The translations under genes were made by a program, and so were the position numbers. Of a stretch of DNA of 64,000 nt, positions 51,786 through 59,968 are shown in pieces (the stretch's first letter is position 1; each line of letters opens with the position of its first letter). The notes under the pieces were generated by a model, which saw only the letters and a list, made by a program, of their open reading frames with translations, had not been told where the DNA came from and made no database searches. Source of the DNA: CAUZIZ01 sp965218775 (GTDB lineage Bacteria > Acidobacteriota > UBA6911 > RPQK01 > JAJDTT01); the NCBI GenBank assembly GCA_965218775.1, contig CBDCLS010000006.1, positions 2,542,001 through 2,606,000 of the forward strand, written 5' to 3'.

Positions 51786-53390
51786 CTACCTGAATTTCAG
51801 CGAATATAGATCGGCGTCCTTCATGACGATGCGTAGTCGGACCGGCTTCCCGGCACTTAGGGGTTCGTCGGAGGTGGCCTTGGAATGGGAGCGTTTCCAG
51901 CTGACTGTGTGCTCGATCTCGTCACCCCAGATCAGCGGTGATTCCTCCAGGGCAAAGCCGGGGAGCGGTCTGCCCTCGGCATCCTGGATCTCCAATCGAA
52001 TGCTGCCCGCGGCCGAAGTGGCGAAGTTGAGGGCTAGATTATTGCCTTGGAACTGCAGGGGTCGGGTCAGCAACTCGCCGCCGGCGTAGCCTGCGTGCAG
52101 GGAAGCAAAACCATCGGTGCGCAGAAACATTCGCTCCAGGTGGGCGCTGGGTGAGGTGTAGTGACGGGCCACATAGATCGATATCTCGTCATCGGCGGTA
52201 GGGACCACTCCGGCCGAGATCATATTCGTACGGTGGACCCAGCTCTTGGGATTCCGCCCTGGGCGCAGGAAGGCCTCCATGAAACGCCGATCCCAGTGTA
52301 CCCCGTCACGGCTGCTCAAAAAGACTCCTTCCGAAACGCCAGCGCCAGAGGCGTCTTCGTGAAAGGTTCTCCACTGAATGAACCGCTTGGGAAAGGCCAG
52401 ATAGATATGGGGAGCCCGGAAATAGGGTCTGGTAGCGTTGGTGTAGAGCTGTTCTCGCGGGGTATCGCCATAATCGGCGAACACGCCCGGAGTCCAGTTG
52501 GTGAAGTCTTTGGAAGAGGCGAACTTGATGGTCCGGACTCCTGCGAGACCGACACGATAGATGGCCACGTAGTGCTGCCGCACCGAATCCCAAAAGGCCA
52601 CGTTTAGAGAATCGAAGGCGCCATCGGTGATGATGGGCTTCTCCTGGAGCTTGCTCCAATGGATGCCATCAGGAGAGACAAAGCCCAAAAGGACCGGCTT
52701 CCCGTCTCGTGAACTCGCACCCACGGCCTTGTAGCGTTGGGAGTCCTGGGCGGCAGGATTAGCATCCTTGAAGGGGGCGAAGTTGTGACCCCCTTTCTGG
52801 TTGCCGATCCAGACGATGTTGTTGTCCTTGGACCCCTGGAACTCGATCAGCCCCAGCGAGGGACGGGTCCAGTGGATGCCGTCTTTGCTCTCCACGTAGC
52901 AGGCGACCTGCTCGTGCTCTGGAATCGCTTCCTCGCCCGGCTCCAGGAGCGACGGAAAGGTGTAGCCCGCATGGCTGCTGCCGCGATAGTACATGCGGTA
53001 GATGTCTCCGTCCTTGAAGACGGTCTGGTAGGCGCTGGTGGTCCCCTCCCATGGTTTATCGAAGTTCAGGAACTTCCCCGCTGATTGTGGCTTCTGAAGT
53101 TGGAGTCGAAGGCCCTCCATCGACTCAATCAGGTAGTCGTCCACGAAGAGCTCCAGTCTAGACCCGATATCAAGAGTCTGCTTTTCCTCCTCTTCCGCCC
53201 CCTCGGCCAGGGGCTGCCCCAATGCCAGCAGCAGCAGAGTCAAAGTAAGAGTGAAAATCCGTCTTCGCCTCGTAGGTTCCTCTTTTTTCTCTGTTTGTTT
53301 TGATATCCACCATGCTACTGGAATCGAGCCCGCTTCATTGACAAAAGGATGAACGGGGAATATATACTCGCGATATCGGGGATGTGTCAT
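51786..53390 (-). CDS. Exported propeller glycosidase-like protein (paralog 4), start uncertain
   Basis: About 534 residues if ATG 53390 is used. Core blocks: LDIGSRLELFVDDYLIESME, YVESKDGIHWTRPSLGLIEF, GSKDNNIVWIG, VSPDGIHWSKLQEKPIITDG, SSRDGVHWDRRFMEAFLRPG, and the C-terminal sandwich to DADLYSLKFR. It is closest to 37382-38851. The signal peptide (IFTLTLTLLLLALGQPLAEG) sits about 45 residues in, which is late. A better-placed ATG at 53312 is out of frame unless one base of the A6 run near 53288-53293 is removed. The upstream extension overlaps the aldehyde dehydrogenase promoter. Confidence 0.68.
   Translation of the reverse strand: MTHPRYREYIFPVHPFVNEAGSIPVAWWISKQTEKKEEPTRRRRIFTLTLTLLLLALGQPLAEGAEEEEKQTLDIGSRLELFVDDYLIESMEGLRLQLQKPQSAGKFLNFDKPWEGTTSAYQTVFKDGDIYRMYYRGSSHAGYTFPSLLEPGEEAIPEHEQVACYVESKDGIHWTRPSLGLIEFQGSKDNNIVWIGNQKGGHNFAPFKDANPAAQDSQRYKAVGASSRDGKPVLLGFVSPDGIHWSKLQEKPIITDGAFDSLNVAFWDSVRQHYVAIYRVGLAGVRTIKFASSKDFTNWTPGVFADYGDTPREQLYTNATRPYFRAPHIYLAFPKRFIQWRTFHEDASGAGVSEGVFLSSRDGVHWDRRFMEAFLRPGRNPKSWVHRTNMISAGVVPTADDEISIYVARHYTSPSAHLERMFLRTDGFASLHAGYAGGELLTRPLQFQGNNLALNFATSAAGSIRLEIQDAEGRPLPGFALEESPLIWGDEIEHTVSWKRSHSKATSDEPLSAGKPVRLRIVMKDADLYSLKFR
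53338..53366 (+). promoter_or_regulatory. Predicted sigma-70-like promoter for the aldehyde dehydrogenase gene
   Basis: TTGACA (53338-53343), a 17-base spacer and TATATA (53361-53366), with TATACT overlapping at 53363-53368. The start codon at 53421 follows about 50 bases later behind GAAGG. Confidence 0.65.
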
Positions 53391-53420
53391 TAGAAATTTC
53401 AAAAAACATAGAAGGCTCAT

Positions 53421-54914
53421 ATGAGCACTGCAACTCACGAAGCTCTTTCGCCGGAAACCGCGTCTTTTCTTTCCCAGGGTCCACTGAAAGGATTCATCGG
53501 TGGAAAGGCCGTAGAATCTTCCAACGGTGAGACTTTTATCACCCACGACCCGGGCAGTGGAGAAACCATTGCAGAGGTGTCTCATTTGCAGCCCGATGAT
53601 GTGAACAAGGCTGTTGAATCGGCAGACACGGCTTTTCGGGAAACCAAATGGGCAAAGCTCACTCCCAATGAGCGAGGAGTCATTCTTCACCGGCTTGCGG
53701 ACGAAGTGGAAAGACGCAAATCCATTATCGGCCAGCTGGAATCTCTGGATGCGGGCAAAATTTTGTGGCAAGCCGAGGGTGATGTGCAGAATTTTGTGGA
53801 TACCGTGCGTTATTTCGCCGACATGGCTCTTTACGTACAACGCCGCAATGCGCTGGCCGTGAAGGGACATGAAGCCTGGACGATAAGGCATCCATGGGGC
53901 CCCTGTGGATTTATTTTTCCTTGGAATTTTCCACTGCTGCTCGTCGGCTGGGGAATCGCCCCCGCTCTTGCAGCAGGCAATACTGTAGTGATCAAACCTG
54001 CTGAAGATACCCCCTTATCGGCTTTATACCTCGCACATCTTGCTCAGGAAGTAGGGGTTCCCGATGGAGTCATCAATGTGGTTCCCGGACATGGAGAAAC
54101 CACAGGAGCCGCCCTGGCCGGGCATCCGGGCTTGAAAAGAATGTCGTTCACCGGGTCCCCGGAAGTAGGGAGGCAGGTAGCTGAAGCCTGTGGACGCAAT
54201 CTGGTGCCGGTCAAACTGGAACTTGGTGGGAAGGGAGCTGCAGTTGTTTTTTCGGACGTAGACGTTCAGGATACCGCCGAGAAACTGGTGGGTGCCGTCA
54301 CCTTCCATACCGGCCAGGTCTGCTGTGATGCCACACGATGGCTGATTCACAAAGATATTTACGATGAGTTTGTGGGTACCTGTGTCGATCGTCTCCAAGA
54401 AGTGACCGTTGGTTACCAGCTTGAAGACGACACTCAAATGGGGCCGGTGGTGAATGAAAAACAGAGAGAAAGAATTTTGGGTTATCTAGAGAAAGGGAAG
54501 CAGGAAGGAGCTGAGACCGTTTTGGAAGGCGGAGTCGCCGAAATAGAAGGCCGGAACGGACACTACGTGAAGCCGGCTCTGCTGGCCGGTTCCCTGGATA
54601 ACATAGCTGCGCGCGAAGAGATTTTCGGTCCCGTCGCCTACCTGGCTCCTTTTGAAAAAGAAGAACAGGCCATTGAAATGGCGAACAACACGGATTACGG
54701 TCTGGCCAACAGTGTCTGGTCGTCGGACCCCTCCAGAGCCAACCGTGTTGCGGAAGCACTCTGTTCAGGCAACAGTTGGATCAACGCACATAACCTGTTT
54801 CCGCATGGAGTTCCCTATGGCGGGGTCCATAAAAGCGGAATGGGTGGTGGAGTCAATTCTATTGAAACCCTTTTCGACTATTGGCGCCAGCTGTCCGTAG
54901 TTCGGCCTCTATAA
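53421..54914 (+). CDS. NAD(P)-dependent aldehyde dehydrogenase
   Basis: 497 residues from ATG 53421. Family signatures: GPLKGFIGGKAVESSNGETF, PWGPCGFIFPWNFPLLLVGW (cofactor site), MSFTGSPEVGRQVAEACG, the catalytic Glu region LELGGKGAAVVFSDVDV and the catalytic Cys in FHTGQVCCDATRW, then EEIFGPVAYLAPFE. Closest to betaine-aldehyde/benzaldehyde-type class enzymes. It oxidises an aldehyde to an acid in the cytosol. Base composition looks lower in GC than its neighbours, and it is not obviously in an operon, so it may be a transferred gene. The substrate is not deducible. Confidence 0.93.
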   Translation: MSTATHEALSPETASFLSQGPLKGFIGGKAVESSNGETFITHDPGSGETIAEVSHLQPDDVNKAVESADTAFRETKWAKLTPNERGVILHRLADEVERRKSIIGQLESLDAGKILWQAEGDVQNFVDTVRYFADMALYVQRRNALAVKGHEAWTIRHPWGPCGFIFPWNFPLLLVGWGIAPALAAGNTVVIKPAEDTPLSALYLAHLAQEVGVPDGVINVVPGHGETTGAALAGHPGLKRMSFTGSPEVGRQVAEACGRNLVPVKLELGGKGAAVVFSDVDVQDTAEKLVGAVTFHTGQVCCDATRWLIHKDIYDEFVGTCVDRLQEVTVGYQLEDDTQMGPVVNEKQRERILGYLEKGKQEGAETVLEGGVAEIEGRNGHYVKPALLAGSLDNIAAREEIFGPVAYLAPFEKEEQAIEMANNTDYGLANSVWSSDPSRANRVAEALCSGNSWINAHNLFPHGVPYGGVHKSGMGGGVNSIETLFDYWRQLSVVRPL

Positions 54915-55065
54915 AAGAGGGCGTCACTGAGAGGGTCAGGAGTAGCACTTGAAGCGGGTAGGTTTCGGCCTTCATGCTGCCATTATGCGCGCTTACAAGT
55001 CGAACTCCCGCCGTGGGTTACGACTCGGCTGAATTCTCGGATAGGACGCCAACGCCGCTGCTGGA

Positions 55066-55890
55066 TCAGATCTTCAGCCGGCAGACGACGCCGACGTCGT
55101 CGCAGTACCAGATAGCGCCGTCCCAGATGGTCATCCCGTGGGGCAACGGGTCGTTGTCGGCGAGCTGGATTTTCTCGACGATCTCGCCAGAGTCAGGATC
55201 GTGCTTGAAAAAGGCGTTCTTGTTAGAGTCCGTGCACCACAGATAGTTGCCTTCCCAACCGATGCCATGCGGACGGTTGCCGGAGGTCGGAAACCGCTGC
55301 TCGACGATCCAGGTCCGGGGGTCGATGCGGTAGATCATTCGTGACGGAGGCACCGCGGCCCAGAGCTTGCCGTCTCGCCACTCGAGACCGTGAGCGCCAG
55401 TTCCGGGACGGGGCTGGGTGTGCACGGCTGCGGGCTGCCCACTCGGCGGCTGCTCCGGGGCAGGAGCGAGCGGACTATGTCGACCGGGGGGGTCCGAAGG
55501 CATTCTGTAGATCACGCCCGCACCCGGTGTGTAATACTTCGCGATCGTCTTGCCGCTGGACGCCTCGGAGCGGATGATCTCCTGACTGTAGGTCGACGCC
55601 AACCAGATCGCTTCCCCGTCGAAGGTGATACCGCTAGGGCGGTGGGCCTCGGTGTCGAAGTCCCGCAGGACCTTGCCGTCGCTGTAGCTGATGAGGTAGG
55701 CGCGGCTGTTACCCTGATCAATAATCCACAATCCATCTCTCGTTGCCTGTAGACCGTTGGGTTTGGGACCGGGGGTCTTGAAGAGGGTCTGCACCTTGCC
55801 GACTTCGCGCACGGGGACCTCGCCGATCGCCGGGGCGGCGGCCAGGAATGCGAGGAACTGCCTGCGTTCAATCCATCTGATTCGCCTCAT
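55066..55890 (-). CDS. Exported NHL/Vgb-like beta-propeller protein
   Basis: 274 residues. A weak leader (RRQFLAFLAAAPAIG) is followed by propeller-type repeats: NGLQATRDGLWIIDQGNSRA, SGITFDGEAIWLASTYSQEI, GLEWRDGKLWAAVPPSRMIY, HGIGWEGNYLWCTDSNKNAF and HGMTIWDGAIWYCDDVGVVC. These resemble the streptogramin lyase (Vgb)/NHL family, but the catalytic His pair of Vgb is not obvious. A Pro-rich insert (near residue 135-165) interrupts one blade. Function unknown. Confidence 0.75.
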   Translation of the reverse strand: MRRIRWIERRQFLAFLAAAPAIGEVPVREVGKVQTLFKTPGPKPNGLQATRDGLWIIDQGNSRAYLISYSDGKVLRDFDTEAHRPSGITFDGEAIWLASTYSQEIIRSEASSGKTIAKYYTPGAGVIYRMPSDPPGRHSPLAPAPEQPPSGQPAAVHTQPRPGTGAHGLEWRDGKLWAAVPPSRMIYRIDPRTWIVEQRFPTSGNRPHGIGWEGNYLWCTDSNKNAFFKHDPDSGEIVEKIQLADNDPLPHGMTIWDGAIWYCDDVGVVCRLKI

Positions 55891-56013
55891 GGTGGCAGCG
55901 CCAACATACTATAGGCGGGCACGGTCTGGAAGTGATTCTTCGCGGAGCGCCACTCGCAATGCAATCCAAGCTGCGTCGTGACCCACTTGCTTTTAGATTA
56001 CGTCTGCACGCAG

Positions 56014-56622
56014 CTATTTTGCTTGTCGCATGTCTTGGATCGTTCTGAACTTCAGATCCATGGATCCACTGAAGGGAACAAGGTTCTCATTTCGGATGTC
56101 CCGGAGCGCTCCCCCTTTACCTTCAAAACTGGCTTGGAAGGTGCCGTCACCAGGGTTCAAGGCAGTCACCGTGAAGGATCCGCTCTTCAAGGTAAACTGA
56201 TCCATGATGTCGCCCTCCGCAAAGAAGCCAATCAAGGTCACGAGCGCGGAAGTCTCACCGGATGACGACTCCTTGGGCGGCTTGAAAGTACCGACCGGTT
56301 GTTTGGCAGTCCCGGCTCCGTTCAATCCAAGGAGTATCGATCGGTCCTGGGTGGCATCTTTCAGGCGACAAGTGATCTGCTCATCGATCACGGTCATGTC
56401 CGTGTAGCCGGTTCTAAAAGTGTCGAGAGTCATCTCTGCTCCGTCGATACTGAGCCGGACGACTCCGATGCGCTCCCTGTCCTTGTCCTCCCCCTTGTCG
56501 ACAATTTCCTTGTCCGTTTGGTCCCCGGGGGTTTGAGCCTGACCTGTGGGCGCCTCTTCGATCCCTCCGCCACAGGCAACCAGGACAAAGAGCGCTGTTA
56601 AGACTATGGATGCAACCTTCAT
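56014..56622 (-). CDS. Lipoprotein of unknown function
   Basis: 202 residues from ATG 56622, with GGAGG at about eight bases. MKVASIVLTALFVLVACGGG is a lipoprotein signal with Cys lipobox. The mature part starts with a Gln/Pro/Asp-rich linker, then a beta-rich domain (VVRLSIDGAEMTLDTFRTG ... LKSGSFTVTALNPGDG ... MDLKFRTIQDM). No family recognised. The plus strand in this span has only shadow frames. Confidence 0.75.
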   Translation of the reverse strand: MKVASIVLTALFVLVACGGGIEEAPTGQAQTPGDQTDKEIVDKGEDKDRERIGVVRLSIDGAEMTLDTFRTGYTDMTVIDEQITCRLKDATQDRSILLGLNGAGTAKQPVGTFKPPKESSSGETSALVTLIGFFAEGDIMDQFTLKSGSFTVTALNPGDGTFQASFEGKGGALRDIRNENLVPFSGSMDLKFRTIQDMRQAK

Positions 56623-56952
56623 TGCGTTTTCCTCCCACAAAAGCTTCGTTTTTGCGGCCGACGTGGTAACCATGCCTCCCGTGCTGAACAACAGAAGTAT
56701 TCTAACGGAAGTATTCTATAAGAGCCTATATCTTATCCTACCGTGGACTGCGCCTGATCCTGCCTCCTCCAACGGGCGGACAACTCCAGCTGGTATTCGG
56801 TAAAGCTCAAGATCGTCCCCATCAGCTGGTTCTACCAGGAGTACGTCACAAGGGCGCGCCGGGGTGAAGGGAGAAAACTGTGGCCGTCGAGCCTGATGTG
56901 GATGCTCCAACCTGCGTGCCCTGATACACTTGGGGTCAGCGCAAGGAGAGCG
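56623..56952. other. Divergent intergenic region, no gene seen
   Basis: Holds the promoters of the lipoprotein and the M24 peptidase. The upstream part (56690-56750) is AT-rich. No repeat or RNA gene is recognised. Confidence 0.4.
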
Positions 56953-58248
56953 ATGGCCCAGAACTTGAGTAGGTCGATGCCGGAGTTCCCACAGGAGCCC
57001 CTGCCAGAGCGCTTGTGCAACTACCAAAGGCTCCTAGACACAATGGCGTCCCGGGGGCTGGACGGGATTGTGACCACTTCCAGGTACAACCTCTTCTACC
57101 TGACAAGCTTCCAACCCAACGCCTATCATCAGGACGAGCCTCCCCACGCTGCGGTCGTCATATCGCGACATGCGCCTGATCACCCCGTACTACTGGTAGC
57201 CGAAGAACTGCTGACGTTCTTCTTTCATCAGCCCACTTGGGTGGAGGACATCCGCCCACTGCGGAGCGTGATGAGTTCACTGGACCTTCCTTTCAACCTG
57301 TCAGGGCTAGACCGGTTCATCCCGGAGGCTGCCAGAGATGTCTCTTGGGTCCAGCGCGCCCGCGAGAAATGCACCATGAACATCGTTGAGGCACTGCGAA
57401 GCGCTCTGAGCGACCTGGGCCTCAGCAGGGGTAAAGTCGGATTCGACCACCCCGGCCTCTCCCGGCATCTTGAGTTTCCTCACCTGCAGGCGCTGGACGG
57501 CTATGGCCCTCTTCTTTTCGCGCGTCAAGAAAAGACCGCTGAGGAGCTTCAATTAATGCGCCAGGCCCTCCAGATCAACCAACGGGCGATACACAAGACC
57601 GTCAAGGCGTGGGACCAGGGTATGACCTGGAAAGAACTCAATTACGCTTACTACAAGGCCACTGTGGAGGTGGGCGGTATCATTGATGATCCGCGCGGGA
57701 TGATATTTGCAAACCCCCGAGGCGCTGATCCGGCCATCACCCTCTATAGCGGGCTGGAGGACTACGTGATCGAGCCCGGTATGCAAATCCTCTTCGACTG
57801 CCACGGGACTTGGAATATGTATTGCTGGGACGGCGGCAAGACCTGGATCGTGGATGATGAGCCCACGGGCAAGGCGGCCGAGGTCGCCAAAGCCACCGAG
57901 GTAGCGGTCAGGGAATTGGCGCAGGCGATGCGCCCTGGGGCCAAGGTGAGCCAACTGCAGGCCAAGATCCGGCAGGTCTACCGGGGCTTCGGCATCAGCC
58001 CCGACTCAGTCCACATCTACTTTCACGGCCTGGGCCTCAGCCACTCCGATTTGGAACAGTACCTCGAGGAGGGCAAGCCTTATCCGGACTGGGTCTTGGA
58101 GGAGAATATGGTTGTGGCCACACACCTACTGTATCCCGGGGGCGACCGAGACAGGTACTGGGTTGAGGACGTGGTGGTGGTAAGGTCGGACGGCGGAGAG
58201 TCGCTCTACACCTGGGACTTCGCCCCGATAACGGGCCGGGGCAGTTGA
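56953..58248 (+). CDS. M24 family Xaa-Pro aminopeptidase-like metallopeptidase
   Basis: 431 residues from ATG 56953 behind AAGGAG. N-terminal creatinase-like domain (YNLFYLTSFQPNAYHQDEPP) and the pita-bread domain with dinuclear metal ligands: Asp pair in ILFDCHGTWNMYCWDGGKTW, His in YFHGLGLSHSDLEQYLE, and the Glu ligands in EENMVVATHLLYPGGD and YWVEDVVVV. This fits prolidase/Xaa-Pro aminopeptidase-like enzymes, although the His site is slightly atypical. Role: hydrolysis of Xaa-Pro peptides or a related amidase. Confidence 0.88.
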   Translation: MAQNLSRSMPEFPQEPLPERLCNYQRLLDTMASRGLDGIVTTSRYNLFYLTSFQPNAYHQDEPPHAAVVISRHAPDHPVLLVAEELLTFFFHQPTWVEDIRPLRSVMSSLDLPFNLSGLDRFIPEAARDVSWVQRAREKCTMNIVEALRSALSDLGLSRGKVGFDHPGLSRHLEFPHLQALDGYGPLLFARQEKTAEELQLMRQALQINQRAIHKTVKAWDQGMTWKELNYAYYKATVEVGGIIDDPRGMIFANPRGADPAITLYSGLEDYVIEPGMQILFDCHGTWNMYCWDGGKTWIVDDEPTGKAAEVAKATEVAVRELAQAMRPGAKVSQLQAKIRQVYRGFGISPDSVHIYFHGLGLSHSDLEQYLEEGKPYPDWVLEENMVVATHLLYPGGDRDRYWVEDVVVVRSDGGESLYTWDFAPITGRGS

Positions 58249-58432
58249 ATGTTCCAGAAGGCATCCGCTGCTACCGAACCAGACGACATTGATTGCCAGG
58301 TCGGAGCACCGAAGTCACCGTCGCAGCATTCGCCTCGTCGAATCCCGCCTCCGGCACTGTTTCTCCCATTCTCCCACGCCAAGAACAGGTTCCCGGAAGA
58401 CAGAGCGCACCACCGGTAGGAGAGGAGCCACC

Positions 58433-59266
58433 ATGCACATCGGCGTCTACATTTTCCCAACTGCATACTCGATTCGGGTAGACGAGTTGGCCAGGGCTCT
58501 GGAAGAACGGGGCTTCGAGTCGTTGTTCCTGCCCGAGCACACTCACATTCCCGCGAGCCGGCTCAGTCACTGGCCAGGCGGTGGCCCCATACCCAAGGAG
58601 TACGTCCATCTGATGGACCCTTTTGTCGCCCTCAGCTGTGCTGCAGCCGTGACCAGGCGTTTACGCCTAGGGACCGGCATCTGCTTGCTCCCAGAACATG
58701 ATCCGATTGTGGTTGCCAAGACGATCGCAACTCTGGATGTGCTTTCCATGGGCAGGTTCGAATTCGGCATAGGAGCCGGCTGGAACGCGGAGGAGATGGA
58801 GAACCATGGAACCGAGTTCGGGACCCGATTCCGAGTAATGTCGGATCGAGCCCGTGCCCTCAAGGTGATCTGGACCGAGGAGGAATCAACCTATCACGGC
58901 GAGTTCACAGACTTCGACACAATTTGGTCCTATCCCAAGCCGGTGCAGAGACCTCATCCGCCAATCCTGATCGGTGGGGAGAGCGATCACACCCTCCGAC
59001 GTGTCGTCGACTTCGGAGATGGCTGGCTGCCCCGGGCTCGTGCGATCGATCCGGTGACGCGGTTGGAGACTCTCAGAGCCTTGGCCGCCGGTGCCGGCCG
59101 GGACCCCGAGACTATTTCGGTTTCAGTCTTCGGCGCCCAGGCCCAGGCTGCCACTCTCGAGCGTTACGCCGAGGCCGGTATCAAACGGGCACTGCTTCAG
59201 CTACCTCCTCAGGATCGGGAGCAGGTACTGCCATTGTTGGACACCTATTCCAGGTTGCTACACTAG
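58433..59266 (+). CDS. LLM-class F420-dependent oxidoreductase
   Basis: 277 residues from ATG 58433 (AGGAGAGGAG upstream). Luciferase-like barrel: MHIGVYIFPTAYSIRVDELA, SLFLPEHTHIPASRL, LRLGTGICLLPEHDPIVVAK, GRFEFGIGAGWNAEEMENHG, PHPPILIGGESDHTLRRVVD and the DGWLP motif. It matches the Rv2161c-type F420-dependent subfamily (TIGR03619). It would use reduced F420 or FMN to reduce a substrate that is not known. It is convergent with another probable F420-type gene at 59334-59765. Confidence 0.9.
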   Translation: MHIGVYIFPTAYSIRVDELARALEERGFESLFLPEHTHIPASRLSHWPGGGPIPKEYVHLMDPFVALSCAAAVTRRLRLGTGICLLPEHDPIVVAKTIATLDVLSMGRFEFGIGAGWNAEEMENHGTEFGTRFRVMSDRARALKVIWTEEESTYHGEFTDFDTIWSYPKPVQRPHPPILIGGESDHTLRRVVDFGDGWLPRARAIDPVTRLETLRALAAGAGRDPETISVSVFGAQAQAATLERYAEAGIKRALLQLPPQDREQVLPLLDTYSRLLH

Positions 59267-59333
59267 TACTAGTATTCCGTCACTGGGAGATTGTTAGCCA
59301 AACGCACTCGGACAATCGGCGCCGCCACAGTCC

Positions 59334-59765
59334 CTATACTGCAGACCAGAACTTGACCCGAAGGGGCCTTATCTTGATGATGGGCTTCTCCTCAATGGCC
59401 ATGGTTCCGTACTGGGGATACTTCTCACGCAACAGCGCCACCGCCCGTTGGTGTTCCGGACCGGTTGGTACCAGGATCTCAGCCAGACCCCAGACCAATG
59501 CGTAGGCCAGCCGGCTCCAGTCTTCCTCGTAGTCGTCGATGACCAGAGAGACCTGGGGATGCCTCTCGATGTTTCTGAGACGGCCCAATTTTACTGCCGA
59601 GACTCGCTTCGGCTTCTCGTCGATGGCCGAGTAGAGCACTTGCCCGTCCCTGACATAGCAGACAGGGAGAACTACGGGCCATCCCCGAGGATCCACGGTG
59701 GCCAGACGAGCCACACGATGCAGATCCAGGAATTTCTTCAAATGCGCGTCCAGTGCAAGAGCCAT
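59334..59765 (-). CDS. PPOX-class F420-type oxidoreductase (pyridoxamine 5'-phosphate oxidase fold)
   Basis: 143 residues if ATG 59765 is used; a TTG start at 59819 adds 18 residues and cannot be excluded. Split-barrel flavin-type domain: HRVARLATVDPRGWPVVLPV, YSAIDEKPKRVSAVKLGRLR, NIERHPQVSLVIDDYEEDWS and ALVWGLAEILVPTG. It resembles Rv0121-type (TIGR03668) F420-dependent proteins. It lies tail-to-tail with the LLM-class gene. Confidence 0.82.
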   Translation of the reverse strand: MALALDAHLKKFLDLHRVARLATVDPRGWPVVLPVCYVRDGQVLYSAIDEKPKRVSAVKLGRLRNIERHPQVSLVIDDYEEDWSRLAYALVWGLAEILVPTGPEHQRAVALLREKYPQYGTMAIEEKPIIKIRPLRVKFWSAV

Positions 59766-59968
59766 GGGCAAGGGAGTGGTGAGAAACTCGGCTCCGCTGA
59801 AATTGTCAGCGATATTCAATTCAATTCAATTCAAGACATGTTCAGAACTCGTAGCCCGTTTTCTCCTCTGCGGCTCAGTTTATGAGAGTCTCTGTAGAGA
59901 TCACAGTTTGGTATCCTTCTGTCAAGTCTGTTGTCCCTATGAGCTCTTGGATCCGAGGCTGGCGGGCA

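Noticed and set aside
59814..59836. ATTCA pentamer run as a regulatory repeat
   Set aside because: Only three to four units; too short to assign as contingency repeat or operator.
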